64,000 nt of DNA from Thauera sp. (lineage in GTDB: Bacteria > Pseudomonadota > Gammaproteobacteria > Burkholderiales > Rhodocyclaceae), in contig JACKMB010000005.1 of assembly GCA_024235615.1 (NCBI GenBank), positions 310,001 to 374,000 on the forward strand. Reading direction: 5' to 3'. The stretch's first letter is position 1. Every line of letters begins with the position of its first letter. The position numbers and the translations under genes were made by a program. Below the pieces are notes generated by a model. That model was not told where the DNA came from. It worked only from the letters and a program-made list of their open reading frames with translations, and made no database searches. Below, piece after piece: positions 39,588-48,143 of the stretch.

Positions 39588-40994
39588 ATGTCCGCACCCT
39601 CGCATTCCTCCCCGCCCTCCGGCGCGCACTGCAGCGTGGTCGGCCTCCTCGACGACGGCTGGAGCGGCCTCTCCGCCGCGGCACGCGCACGCATCGCCAG
39701 CGCAGGCTGCGTGATCGGTGCCGCGCGCACGCTGGAGCGGGTCGCCGAGCACCTCGACCCGCAGTCGACGTGCCATACGATGGACGGCGCCTTCTTCCGC
39801 CTCCCCGGCTGGATCGAGGCCGCCCGCGGCGCCGGCGCCCACAGCGTCGTGCTCGCCACCGGGGACCCGCTCTGCAACGGCATCGCCGCAAGCCTGATCG
39901 ACAAGCTCGGCGCGCACGCGGTGGAGGTGCTGCCCGCCCCATCCACCCTGCAGCTCGCATGCGCACGCCTGCGCCTGCCGTGGCAGGACGCGCGCATCGC
40001 CTCCTGCCACGGCGCCGATGCCGGCGAGTGGATGACCGCCCCGCCCCCGTCCGACGCGCTGCAGCCTGGCGCGCCGGCTCCTTCCCCCGGCCCGGCACAC
40101 GGCCTCTACCGCCTCGTGCGCGCAGTCGCCGGGCACGCGCTGGTGCTCGCCTTCACCAGCCCGGCCAACAGCCCCGACCGCATCGCCCGCGCCCTGCTCG
40201 CCGCCGGCTACGGCGACCCAGGCAGCGGCGAGCAGGTCCGCCTCTCGGTGGTCGCACGCCTGTGCCTGGACGACGAAGCGGTGTTCCCCGCGCTGAGCCT
40301 GGAGGACGCCGCTGCACGAAGCTTCCCCGAGCCCAACGTGCTGGTGATCGAGCGCCGCCCGGCCGCCGAGGCGGACCGCCATGCCGACGCCTTGCCCGCC
40401 ACCACCCCGCTGTTCGGCCTCGAAGACCTCGACTATCTGCAGCGCAGCCCGGAGAACGGCCTGATCACCAAGCTCGAGGTCCGCGCGGTCTCGCTCGCCC
40501 GCCTCGCGCTGCGCGCCGACAGCCTGGTGTGGGACATCGGCGCCGGCGCCGGCTCGGTGGGCCTGGAGGCCAGCCGCATCGCGCACCGCGGCCATGTGTG
40601 GGCGATCGAGAAGAACCCCGCCGACGCCGCCAACGCCCGCCGCAACGCCCGCCGCCTGCGCGCGAGCAACTACAGCCTGCTCGAGGGCAAGGCGCCAGCC
40701 GGGCTGGACGCCTGGCCCGACCCGGATGCGGTCTTCATCGGCGGCTCGGGCGGCGAGCTCGCCGAACTGATCGTCCTCGCCCTGCAGCGCCTGAAACCCG
40801 GTGGCCGCCTGGTGATGAACTTCGTCACCGTGGAGAACCTCGCCACCGCCACCGCCACGCTGGATGCCGCCGCTGCCGCCTGGGAGCTCACCCTGCTGTC
40901 GGCCGCGCGCAGCCAGCCCATCCTCGACATGCACCGCCTCGCTGCGCAGAACCCGGTGTGGATCCTCACCGCCCGCAAGGAGACTTCCCGATGA
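39588..40994 (+). CDS. cbiET: CbiET/CobL, bifunctional precorrin-6 C5,15-methyltransferase and C12 decarboxylase
   Basis: This fusion of CbiE (first ~210 residues, with VVLATGDPLCNGIAASL and VEVLPAPSTLQLACARL) and CbiT (from ~ residue 260, with GLITKLEVRAVSLARLAL, the SAM site WDIGAGAGSVGLEASR and DAVFIGGSGGEL) has 468 residues. It methylates C5 and C15 and removes the acetate carboxyl at C12. In Salmonella the two are separate; the fused form is the CobL type. It overlaps cbiL (ATGA). Confidence 0.96.
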   Translation: MSAPSHSSPPSGAHCSVVGLLDDGWSGLSAAARARIASAGCVIGAARTLERVAEHLDPQSTCHTMDGAFFRLPGWIEAARGAGAHSVVLATGDPLCNGIAASLIDKLGAHAVEVLPAPSTLQLACARLRLPWQDARIASCHGADAGEWMTAPPPSDALQPGAPAPSPGPAHGLYRLVRAVAGHALVLAFTSPANSPDRIARALLAAGYGDPGSGEQVRLSVVARLCLDDEAVFPALSLEDAAARSFPEPNVLVIERRPAAEADRHADALPATTPLFGLEDLDYLQRSPENGLITKLEVRAVSLARLALRADSLVWDIGAGAGSVGLEASRIAHRGHVWAIEKNPADAANARRNARRLRASNYSLLEGKAPAGLDAWPDPDAVFIGGSGGELAELIVLALQRLKPGGRLVMNFVTVENLATATATLDAAAAAWELTLLSAARSQPILDMHRLAAQNPVWILTARKETSR

Positions 40995-41848
40995 ACGCCA
41001 CCCCACCCACCCCACGCTTCGGCCGCCTGATCGGCGTCTCGCTGGGTCCGGGCGACCCCGAACTGATCACCCGCCGCGGCTGGGCCGCGCTGCAGTCGGG
41101 CGCGCGCTGGGCCTATCCGGTCAAGAAGGCGGCGGAGCGCTCCTACGCCCTCGACATCGCGCGCCGCGGCGGACTCGACATCCCGCAGGATGCGGTCGAG
41201 CTCGTGTTCCCGATGACGCGCGACGCCGAGGCGCTGGCGCGGGCCTGGGCGCGCGCCGCCGCGCAGACGGTGCAGCTGCTCGCCGAAGGCCGCGATCTCG
41301 TCTTCCTGGTCGAGGGCGACGCCTCCACCTACTCCACCTTCCGCCACCTCGCGCGCGCGGCGCGCGAGCTCGCAGCCGAGATCGAGGTGGAGACCATCGC
41401 CGGAGTCAGCTCCTTCGCCGCCGCTGCGGCGCTCGCCGACGTGGCGCTGGCCGAGGAGGACGAGACCGTGGCGGTGATCCCCGCCGCCTACGGCACCGCG
41501 CTCATCGAGCACCTGCTCGACGAGTTCGACACCCTGGTGCTGATGAAGGTGAAGCCGCTGCTCGACGAGGTGATCGAACTGCTCGAGCGCCGCGGCCTGC
41601 TCGCCACGAGCTGCTTCATCGAGAAGGCCGGCGCCCCCGGCGAGCGCGTGGTGCGCAATGTCGCCAGCCTGCGCGGCGAGACGGTCAATTACCTGTCCCT
41701 GCTGCTGGTGAGCAACCCCAAGCGCGCGCGCGGCGAACTGCGCCGGGGCTGCCGCCGGCGAGCCGAACACGCGGCCGCCCGGTCGATCCCGCCTGCGCAC
41801 GCCGTGGAAGCTGCGCTCGCAAACAGCGTGGAAGGCCTCGCACCGTGA
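40991..41848 (+). CDS. cbiL: CbiL/CobI, precorrin-2 C20-methyltransferase
   Basis: A tetrapyrrole methylase of 285 residues; LIGVSLGPGDPELITRRGW near the start, FLVEGDASTYSTFRHLA, and TIAGVSSFAAAAALA identify the C20 enzyme acting on (cobalt-)precorrin-2. An extra Arg/Ala-rich tail of ~35 residues follows the normal domain end. It overlaps cbiET at the start (ATGA) and cbiG at the end (GTGA). Confidence 0.94.
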   Translation: MNATPPTPRFGRLIGVSLGPGDPELITRRGWAALQSGARWAYPVKKAAERSYALDIARRGGLDIPQDAVELVFPMTRDAEALARAWARAAAQTVQLLAEGRDLVFLVEGDASTYSTFRHLARAARELAAEIEVETIAGVSSFAAAAALADVALAEEDETVAVIPAAYGTALIEHLLDEFDTLVLMKVKPLLDEVIELLERRGLLATSCFIEKAGAPGERVVRNVASLRGETVNYLSLLLVSNPKRARGELRRGCRRRAEHAAARSIPPAHAVEAALANSVEGLAP

Positions 41849-42684
41849 GCGCGGGCGCTCCCCCGCAGGCCGGCACGCACCCCGCCCCGGCAGAAGCCGG
41901 CGCGCCGTGCCCCGAGGCCCTGCTGCCCTTTCCGCCCGGGCGCCTGGCGGTGGTCGCGATCACCCGCCACGGCATCGCGCTCGCCGGCCGCGTCGTCGCC
42001 GCGCTTCCCGGCGCGCGCCTGTTCGCACCGCGGAAATACCACAGCGAGGCGCACGCCGCCGCACCCGGCGCCTGCGCCTGCTACGAGGGCAAGGTCGGCG
42101 CGCAGGTGCCCGCGCTGTTCGCGAACTTCGACGGCCTCGTCGCCATCGTCTCGCTCGGCGCGGTGGTGCGCCTGATCGCCCCCCACCTGAAGGACAAGGA
42201 CAGCGATCCCGGCGTGGTCGTGCTCGACGAGGCCGCACGCTGGGCGATCCCAGTACTGTCCGGCCACCTCGGCGGCGCCAACGCGATCGCCGCCGCGCTG
42301 CAGACGGCGATCGGCGCCACTGCGGTGCTGACCACGGCCTCGGACGCGCGCGGGACGCTGGCGGTGGACCTGCTCGGGCGCGAGCTCGGCTGGAGCCTCG
42401 AGGCCAGCCACGACGAGCTCGTGCGCGCGAGCGCGGCGATGGTGAATGACGAAGCGGTGGCGCTGGTGCAGGAAGCCGGCCGCCGCGATTGGTGGCCGGG
42501 CCACGCCAACGGCCGCAGCGGGCCGCTGCCGGCGAACCTGCACTGCTTCGACCGCCTGGAAGAAGTCGAGCCCGAGTGCTTCGGCGCCGTGCTGTGGATC
42601 ACCCACCGCACGCTGCCTGCCGCCTACGAGGCACGCCTGGCGGGCAAGCGCGTGATCTATCGCCCAGGCGTCGAGCAAGCATGA
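41845..42684 (+). CDS. cbiG: CbiG, cobalt-precorrin-5A hydrolase, N-terminal and central domains
   Basis: CbiG opens the delta-lactone of cobalt-precorrin-5A and releases acetaldehyde. The 279-residue protein starts with GTG (GTGA overlap with cbiL) and carries a ~35-residue leader, then RLAVVAITRHGIALAGRV, FDGLVAIVSLGAVVRLIAP and PVLSGHLGGANAIA, the conserved core. The third, C-terminal domain of usual CbiG is encoded by the next gene, so the enzyme is split. Confidence 0.92.
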   Translation: MSAGAPPQAGTHPAPAEAGAPCPEALLPFPPGRLAVVAITRHGIALAGRVVAALPGARLFAPRKYHSEAHAAAPGACACYEGKVGAQVPALFANFDGLVAIVSLGAVVRLIAPHLKDKDSDPGVVVLDEAARWAIPVLSGHLGGANAIAAALQTAIGATAVLTTASDARGTLAVDLLGRELGWSLEASHDELVRASAAMVNDEAVALVQEAGRRDWWPGHANGRSGPLPANLHCFDRLEEVEPECFGAVLWITHRTLPAAYEARLAGKRVIYRPGVEQA

Positions 42685-43202
42685 GCCCGCCGCCATCGCA
42701 AGGCGGCGCGGCCCCTGCCGCGCCCGCACCGAGCGCAACGGGGCCCGGCTGCGGCACGCTCGGCCGCGTCGCCAGCCTCCCGGTCTGCGTCGCGCTCGGC
42801 CTCGGCTGCGACCGCGGCACGCCGGCGGAGACGATCGCGCAGGCGGTGGCCGAGGCCCTGACCCAGGCGGCCATCCGGCTCGGCACGCCCGCGCTCGAGG
42901 TCACCGCCGCGGCCAGCATCACCCTCAAGGCCGACGAGGCGGGCCTGCTCGAGGTGGCCGCAGCCGCGGGCTGGGCGCTGCACTTCTACGATGCGGAGCG
43001 CCTGGCCGGCGTCACCGTCCCCAACCCATCGGCGACGGTGCGCAGATACACCGGCACGCCCTCGGTCTCCGAGGCCGCGGCGCTGCTCGCGGCCGGCACC
43101 TCGCTCGCTGCCGACCCCGGCGCGCTGCTCGTCGAAAAACACCGGCTGCGCGGCGCCGACGGCCGCAACGCCACCGTCTCCATCGCAAGGATGCCCCGAT
43201 GA
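42681..43202 (+). CDS. CbiG C-terminal domain / CobE-like protein
   Basis: This 173-residue protein has a Pro/Ala-rich start, then the CobE/CbiG-C fold: VCVALGLGCDRGTPAETIAQAV, ITLKADEAGLLEVAAAAG and PSVSEAAALLAAG. As a separate protein it is called CobE in the aerobic pathway, where its role is not well understood. Here it overlaps cbiG (ATGA) and cbiH (ATGA), so it most likely works with the hydrolase. Confidence 0.88.
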   Translation: MSPPPSQGGAAPAAPAPSATGPGCGTLGRVASLPVCVALGLGCDRGTPAETIAQAVAEALTQAAIRLGTPALEVTAAASITLKADEAGLLEVAAAAGWALHFYDAERLAGVTVPNPSATVRRYTGTPSVSEAAALLAAGTSLAADPGALLVEKHRLRGADGRNATVSIARMPR

Positions 43203-44170
43203 ACCCCACCGAACCCCTTCGCCCCGCCATTCCCGGCGGCCGCATCATGCTCGTCGGCCTCGGCCCCGGAGCGCACGAGCACCTCACCGCACGCGCCCGC
43301 GCCGCGATCGCCGAGGCCGACACCGTGATCGGCTACGTCACCTACATCCGCCTGGTCGCCGAGCTGCTCGAGGGCAAGGAGGTCATCCGCAAGTCGATGA
43401 CCGAGGAGCTCGACCGCGCCATCGAGGCGCTTGCGCGTGCTCGCCAGGGTCGCAAGGTCGCGCTGATCTCGTCGGGCGACGCCGGCGTCTACGGCATGGC
43501 CGGCCCCACCTTCGAGGTCCTGTTCCAGGCCGGGTGGACGCCCGACTCGGGCATCGAGGTCGAGATCGTGCCCGGCGCCTCGGCGCTGAACACCTGCGCC
43601 GCCCTGGTCGGTGCGCCACTGACGCACGATTTCTGCGCGATCTCGCTCTCCGACCTGCTCACGCCCTGGCCGACCATCGCCCGCCGCCTGGACGCCGTGG
43701 CCTACGCCGACTTCGTGGTCGCCCTCTACAACCCCAGGAGCGGGCGGCGCACCGGGCAGATCGTGGAGGCGCAACGCCTGTTCCTGCGGCATCGCGACCC
43801 GGCCACGCCGGTGGCGATCGTCAAGTCCGCCTACCGGCCGAAGCAGCGCATCGAGTTCACCACGCTCGAACGCATGACCGAGGCCGACATCGGCATGCTG
43901 ACCACGGTGCTCATCGGCAATTCGCAGACCTTCGTGCGCGACGGCCTGATGGTCACCCCGCGCGGGTATGCCAGCAAGTACGCGCTCGATGCAGGCGAGC
44001 GCGCCACCGTCGACGGCGAACAATCCGGACGCTCGCTATCGACCGGCCTCGAAGGATGGCTGGCGACGATCCGCGCCAGCGGGCGCAGCGCCACCGAACT
44101 TGCCGACACCTACCGCCTGCCCGAGGCTTACATCCGCGTCGCGCTCGCCGGCGCGGAAGCGCCGGTCTGA
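43199..44170 (+). CDS. cbiH: CbiH/CobJ, (cobalt-)precorrin-3B C17-methyltransferase with a C-terminal extension
   Basis: This ring-contracting methyltransferase forms the corrin ring by methylating C17. The 323-residue protein shows IMLVGLGPGAHEHLTARA, ALISSGDAGVYGMAGPTFE, PGASALNTCAALVGAPLTHDFC and VALYNPRSGRRTGQ. The usual enzyme ends shortly after VTPRGYASKY (~ residue 262); here ~60 further residues follow with GLEGWLATIRASGRSATEL and LPEAYIRVALAG. The extension lacks Cys, so it is unlike the Fe-S extension of CbiH60. It is the last gene of the operon. Confidence 0.94.
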   Translation: MNPTEPLRPAIPGGRIMLVGLGPGAHEHLTARARAAIAEADTVIGYVTYIRLVAELLEGKEVIRKSMTEELDRAIEALARARQGRKVALISSGDAGVYGMAGPTFEVLFQAGWTPDSGIEVEIVPGASALNTCAALVGAPLTHDFCAISLSDLLTPWPTIARRLDAVAYADFVVALYNPRSGRRTGQIVEAQRLFLRHRDPATPVAIVKSAYRPKQRIEFTTLERMTEADIGMLTTVLIGNSQTFVRDGLMVTPRGYASKYALDAGERATVDGEQSGRSLSTGLEGWLATIRASGRSATELADTYRLPEAYIRVALAGAEAPV

Positions 44171-44229
44171 CCGGCTGACCGGCTCTCCGCGAACCGCCGC
44201 GGACAATCCGGCGGGCGTGGGTACGACGC

Positions 44230-44261
44230 CCATACGCATCAGTATGGAAACCGCTTATAAT
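44230..44261 (+). promoter_or_regulatory. Promoter with operator-like inverted repeat for the CoA-transferase gene
   Basis: A consensus -10, TATAAT (44256-44261), has a weak -35 (TACGCA, 44233-44238) 17 bp upstream. The perfect inverted repeat CCATAC-N6-GTATGG (44230-44247) covers the -35 and part of the spacer, where a bound repressor would block RNA polymerase. The transcript would have a ~35-nt leader. Confidence 0.55.
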
Positions 44262-44302
44262 CCCATTTTTGCAATGCAGCAGAACCTTCGGGGAGAACGA
44301 CC

Positions 44303-45601
44303 ATGAGCCGCCTGCAGGCCCTCTACGACAGCAAGCGCATGATGCCCACCGACGCCGCGGGCCTGGTCCGCGACGGCGACACCGTGGTCGTGCCCACCGG
44401 CGTGGGCGAGCCGCCCGCGCTGCTGCACGCGCTCTCCGCGCGCCGCCACGAACTGCGCGACGTCGCGGTGAGCCAGATCCTGCCGCTGCGCAAGTTCGCC
44501 TACCTCGACCCCGACACGCGCGCCAACATCCGCCACGACGCCTACTTCTTCGGCGGCGCATCCCGCCCGGGCGGCCAGGCCGGCTGGGTGGACTACGTGC
44601 CGGCCTATTTCTCCGAGCTGCCCATGCTGATCGACCGCGGCCTGCTGCCGGCCGAGGTGGTGGTGTCGCTGGCCTCGCCGATGGACGAGCACGGCTACTT
44701 CAGCCTCTCGCTCGCGCCCGACTACACCATGGCGGCGATCCGGCGCGCACGCGTGGTGCTGCTCGAGGTGAACCCGAACGTGCCCTTCGCCAACGGCGAC
44801 TGCCTGGTGCACATCTCCCAGGTCGCCGGCCTGGTGGAGAGCGACGAGGAGCTGTTCGAGGTCGGCCTGCCCGAGATCGGCCCGGTGCAGCAGGCGATCG
44901 GCAAGCACGTCGCCGAGCTCATCGACGACGGCTCCACCCTGCAGATCGGCTATGGCGGCATCCCCGACGCGGTGGTGATGCAGCTGCAGCACAAGCGCGA
45001 CCTCGGCATCCACACCGAGATGCTGGGCGACGGCATCCTGTCGCTGATCGAGTCGGGCGCGGTCACCAACCGCAGGAAGACCTTCATGCCGGGCCGGACG
45101 ATCGCCACCTTCGCGCTCGGCTCGCGGCGCCTGTACCGCAGCATGCACCGCAACCCGGGCATCGAGATGCACCCGGTGGAGTTCACCAACGATCCCTACC
45201 TCGCTGCGCGCAACGACAAGCTGTGCGCGATCAACGCCACCATGCAGATCGACCTGATCGGCCAGTGCGGCTCGGAGACCCTGGGCCACCTGCCCTACTC
45301 GGGCACCGGCGGCCAGGCGGATTTCGTACGCGCCGCCAACCGCTCGAAGGGCGGCAAGGCCTTCATCGTGCTGCCGTCGACGGCGAAGAACGGAACGGTG
45401 TCACGGATCGCACCCGTGCTGTCGCCGGGCACCCACGTCACCACCAGCAAGAACGACATCAACTACGTGGTGACCGAGTACGGCGTCGCGCAGCTGCGCG
45501 GCAAGACCGCCAAACAGCGCGCCGAGGCACTGATCGGCATCGCGCACCCGGACTTCCGCGGCGAACTGCGCGAGGCCGCGCGGAAGATGAGCCTGCTCTG
45601 A
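44303..45601 (+). CDS. Acetyl-CoA hydrolase/transferase family protein (4-hydroxybutyrate CoA-transferase-like)
   Basis: This 432-residue class I CoA-transferase moves CoA between acyl-CoA and a carboxylate, or hydrolyses it. The family motif GYGGIPDAVVMQLQ is followed by LGIHTEMLGDG, in which the Glu is the likely covalent residue; VEFTNDPYLAARND and GGQADFVRAANRSKGGKAF are also typical. GGGGAGA precedes the ATG. It has its own promoter and no operon partners, so the substrate (acetate, 4-hydroxybutyrate or other) cannot be told. Confidence 0.9.
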   Translation: MSRLQALYDSKRMMPTDAAGLVRDGDTVVVPTGVGEPPALLHALSARRHELRDVAVSQILPLRKFAYLDPDTRANIRHDAYFFGGASRPGGQAGWVDYVPAYFSELPMLIDRGLLPAEVVVSLASPMDEHGYFSLSLAPDYTMAAIRRARVVLLEVNPNVPFANGDCLVHISQVAGLVESDEELFEVGLPEIGPVQQAIGKHVAELIDDGSTLQIGYGGIPDAVVMQLQHKRDLGIHTEMLGDGILSLIESGAVTNRRKTFMPGRTIATFALGSRRLYRSMHRNPGIEMHPVEFTNDPYLAARNDKLCAINATMQIDLIGQCGSETLGHLPYSGTGGQADFVRAANRSKGGKAFIVLPSTAKNGTVSRIAPVLSPGTHVTTSKNDINYVVTEYGVAQLRGKTAKQRAEALIGIAHPDFRGELREAARKMSLL

Positions 45602-45666
45602 GGGGGCGGCTGCCGGACGGCTTGGGAGACGCTCCGGCAAGCGAGGTGCGTGGGCGGACCTCGACC

Positions 45667-46338
45667 GCCGCATTCGCGCCTGCCGGCGCTCCTACATGAA
45701 CCGCCGCGCACCCGCCCCTGTAGGAGCGGCGGCAGCCGCGAACACGGCGGTGCGGCGGCGATGGGCGTTGTCGTGCGCGGAGGCGCCGCATTCGCGCCTG
45801 CCGGCGCTCCTACATGAACCGCCGCGCACCCGCCCCTGTAGGAGCGGCGGCAGCCGCGAACACGGCGGTGCGGCGGCGATGGGCGTTGTCGTGCGCGGAG
45901 GCGCCGCATTCGCGCCTGCCGGCGCTCCTACATGAACCGCCGCGCACCCGCCCCTGTAGGAGCGGCGGCAGCCGCGAACACGGCGGTGCGGCGGCGATGG
46001 GCGTTGTCGTGCGCGGAGGCGCCGCATTCGCGCCTGCCGGCGCTCCTACATGAACCGCCGCGCACCCGCCCCTGTAGGAGCGGCGGCAGCCGCGAACACG
46101 GCGGTGCGGCGGCGATGGGCGTTGTCGTGCGCGGAGGCGCCGCATTCGCGCCTGCCGGCGCTCCTACATGAACCGCCGCGCACCCGCCCCCTGTAGGAGC
46201 GGCGGCAGCCGCGAACATGGCGGTGCGGCGGCGATGGGCGTTGTCGTGCGCGGAGGCGCCGCATTCGCGCCTGCCGGCGCTCCTACATGAACCGCCGCGC
46301 ACCCGCCCCTGTAGGAGCGGCGGCAGCCGCGAACATGG
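45667..46338. repeat. Array of 118-bp units made of inverted REP pairs
   Basis: Five full units and one partial (~81 bp) follow one another, starting at 45667, 45785, 45903, 46021, 46139 and 46258. Four units are 118 bp, one is 119 bp through an extra C, and copies are otherwise nearly identical. Each has an inverted GCGCC-type REP, a 20-25-bp loop region, a direct GCGGC-type REP and a ~40-bp spacer that includes CGGCGATGGGCGTTGTCG. It fills the gap between the CoA-transferase and CBS-domain genes. Open frames inside it are by-products of the repeat. Confidence 0.95.
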
Positions 46339-46341
46339 CGC

Positions 46342-46776
46342 TTACAGGATGACCGTGATCTCTTCGCGCCGCACCAGCTCGGCACTGAAGGTCAGCGCGT
46401 CGAGTTGCAGCGCGTCGCGTGCGGTGACCACGCCGAGCGGGCGGCGGTTGGCATCGACGATCGGCACGTGGCGCACGCCGTTCTCGTACATCAGGTGCAG
46501 GGCGTGGCCGAAGGGCCGGTCCTCGGTGAGCGTCACCGGGTTGTGCGTCATCACCGCGCCCACCGGCGTGGTATCGGCGTCCAGCCCGGCAGCCAGCACG
46601 CCGAAGGCGGCGTCGCGCTCGGTGAAGATGCCGGTGAGCACGCCATGCTCGGTGACCAGGGCGGCGCTGCGCTGCAGGGCGTTCATCTGGCGCACCACCT
46701 CGCGCACCGGGGTGTCGGCCGATACGCCGACGAAGGGACGATCGGAAAGGATCTGATGGATCGGACGGCTGGGCAT
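46342..46776 (-). CDS. Two-CBS-domain protein
   Basis: This 144-residue soluble protein consists of two CBS motifs: residues ~10-60 (VREVVRQMNALQRSAALV, GIFTERDAAFGVL) and ~75-130 (ALHLMYENGVRHVPIVDAN, GVVTARDALQL). CBS pairs bind adenine nucleotides and report energy or SAM status. AGGAGA lies seven bases upstream of the ATG at 46776, so longer forms are not used. Its stop lies 4 bp after the end of the REP array. Partner unknown. Confidence 0.9.
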   Translation of the reverse strand: MPSRPIHQILSDRPFVGVSADTPVREVVRQMNALQRSAALVTEHGVLTGIFTERDAAFGVLAAGLDADTTPVGAVMTHNPVTLTEDRPFGHALHLMYENGVRHVPIVDANRRPLGVVTARDALQLDALTFSAELVRREEITVIL

Positions 46777-46820
46777 GATCTGTCTCCTGATGCTCGTTGT
46801 TGGACGGCACCCGATCCCTA

Positions 46821-46835
46821 GCTTCAATCGTGCCA
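46821..46835 (-). promoter_or_regulatory. Sigma-54-like promoter of the CBS-domain gene
   Basis: TGGCACGATTGAAGC on the minus strand has the -24 GG and -12 GC at exact spacing; only the TT of the -12 TTGC is changed to AA. The start would be near 46810, about 35 nt before the ATG. Confidence 0.4.
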
Positions 46836-46962
46836 GCTTGGGGCTTGGGCGCCAGGCCTTCCGGACGAAAGGCCAAGCCGCTGTTCTAGCGCAGGATTCT
46901 TTCAGCATCGTGACCGAAAGGTGACCGGCCGTCCTGCTGGCCGGCAGCGGCCCCCGCCACCA

Positions 46963-47853
46963 TCACGGTGCATCGACCTGCGCCGGCGCACCATCGGAGG
47001 GCGCGGACGACTTCGCGCGCGCCATCGGCTCGCCCATCCGCACCGGCCCGCCCGGCGCCCAGTCGGAGCCGAAGCGCAGCGTATCCTTGGGAAACAGCAT
47101 CACCACCGTCGAACCGAGCAGGAAGCGGCCCATCTCGGCGCCCTTTTCCAGCACCACCTCGCCCTCGACGTAGCTGCGCTTGGCGATGTCCGGGCGGCGC
47201 GGCGGATTGACCACGCCGTGCCACACGGTCGCCATGCTGCCGACGATGGTCGCGCCCACCAGCACCATCACGAAGGGACCGAACTCGCCCTCGAACACGC
47301 ACACCACGCGCTCGTTGCGCGCGAACAGGCCGGGCACGCCGCGCGCCGTGGCCGGATTCACCGAGAACAGCTCCCCGGGCACGTAGATCATCTGAGTCAG
47401 CCTGCCGGCGCAGGGCATGTGGATGCGGTGGTAGTCGCGCGGCGACAGATAGATGGTGGCGAAATCGCCGCTCTCGAAGCGCGCGGCGAGCGCACGGTCG
47501 CCGCCGACGAGCGCAGTGGTGGAATAGAAGTGGCCCTTGGCCTGGAAGACCTGGTCGAACTCGATCGGCCCGAACTGGCTGATCGCACCGTCGACCGGGC
47601 AGACGAAGTCCGCATCCGCGATCGGCCGCGCACCCTCACGCAGCGGGCGGGTGAAGAACTGGTTGAAGCTCGCGTAGCTCGCCGGATCGGGGTTCGCCGC
47701 CTCCGCCATGTTCACGCCGTAGCGCTTCGCGAACCAGCGGATCACCGCGGTCGTCACCTTGCCTCCCTCGAGGCCGGCGAGCTTTCCGGCAAGCTGGGTC
47801 AGGAGGCGCTTGGGCAGGGCGTACTGGAGGGCGACGGCGAGGCGTTCGGACAC
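46963..47853 (-). CDS. psd: Phosphatidylserine decarboxylase (proenzyme)
   Basis: Psd makes phosphatidylethanolamine and cleaves itself to form a pyruvoyl group; the cleavage site is LLGSTVVMLF (LGST). YLSPRDYHRIHMPCAGRL, GELFSVNPAT and LFARNERVVCVFEGEFG are family blocks. A 296-residue length and a start at GTG 47853 are chosen because a TATAAT box (47898-47903, minus) would start the transcript near 47890, after the in-frame ATG at 47895, and because SERLAVALQYALPKRLLTQLAG aligns with the known Psd N-terminus. Membrane-bound at the inner leaflet. Confidence 0.95.
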   Translation of the reverse strand: MSERLAVALQYALPKRLLTQLAGKLAGLEGGKVTTAVIRWFAKRYGVNMAEAANPDPASYASFNQFFTRPLREGARPIADADFVCPVDGAISQFGPIEFDQVFQAKGHFYSTTALVGGDRALAARFESGDFATIYLSPRDYHRIHMPCAGRLTQMIYVPGELFSVNPATARGVPGLFARNERVVCVFEGEFGPFVMVLVGATIVGSMATVWHGVVNPPRRPDIAKRSYVEGEVVLEKGAEMGRFLLGSTVVMLFPKDTLRFGSDWAPGGPVRMGEPMARAKSSAPSDGAPAQVDAP

Positions 47854-47897
47854 GGCGGGGATCCTGATGCGTGCGCACGAGGTGCGCGAAGGCAACG

Positions 47898-47903
47898 ATT
47901 ATA
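47898..47903 (-). promoter_or_regulatory. -10 box of psd
   Basis: A perfect TATAAT on the minus strand, 44 bp before the GTG start of psd. It fixes the GTG as start and rules out the ATG further upstream. The -35 region is GC-rich and weak. Confidence 0.5.
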
Positions 47904-47997
47904 GCGGGCCTGGTTCACCCGCTCCGCCACGCGAACATCCTGTTGCAGCAGGGGCTACTCCGCATGGAGAGCGCGATGCGGCCGAGCGGGCGCCATT

Positions 47998-48071
47998 TTC
48001 GCGCCTGCCGACGCTCGCACGGGGAGGGGCGGAAGCCCGGCAGCTCGCGTAGGAGCGCCGGCAGGCGCGAA
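47998..48071. repeat. REP pair between psd and lysE
   Basis: A degenerate inverted GCGCC-type REP (47998-48020) and a good direct copy (48049-48071) lie between the starts of psd and the end of lysE. Confidence 0.7.
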
Positions 48072-48143
48072 GACGACGCTCGAGACCGTGCACACGCCGC
48101 CCTTCCCCATACCGGAGTCGCGTCTTCCGTCGCTCCGTCCCCC

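Noticed and set aside
45696-46302. Repeated 70-120-residue open frames within the 118-bp array on both strands
   Set aside because: They repeat exactly with the DNA unit, consist of Arg/Ala/Pro, and have no ribosome sites; they are by-products of the REP units.
45667-46338. CRISPR array
   Set aside because: The units are 118 bp and identical throughout, with no variable spacers; no cas gene is near. The internal structure is an inverted REP pair.
47854-47895. ATG at 47895 as the start of psd
   Set aside because: A TATAAT box places the transcript start after this ATG, and the known Psd N-terminus aligns to the GTG at 47853.
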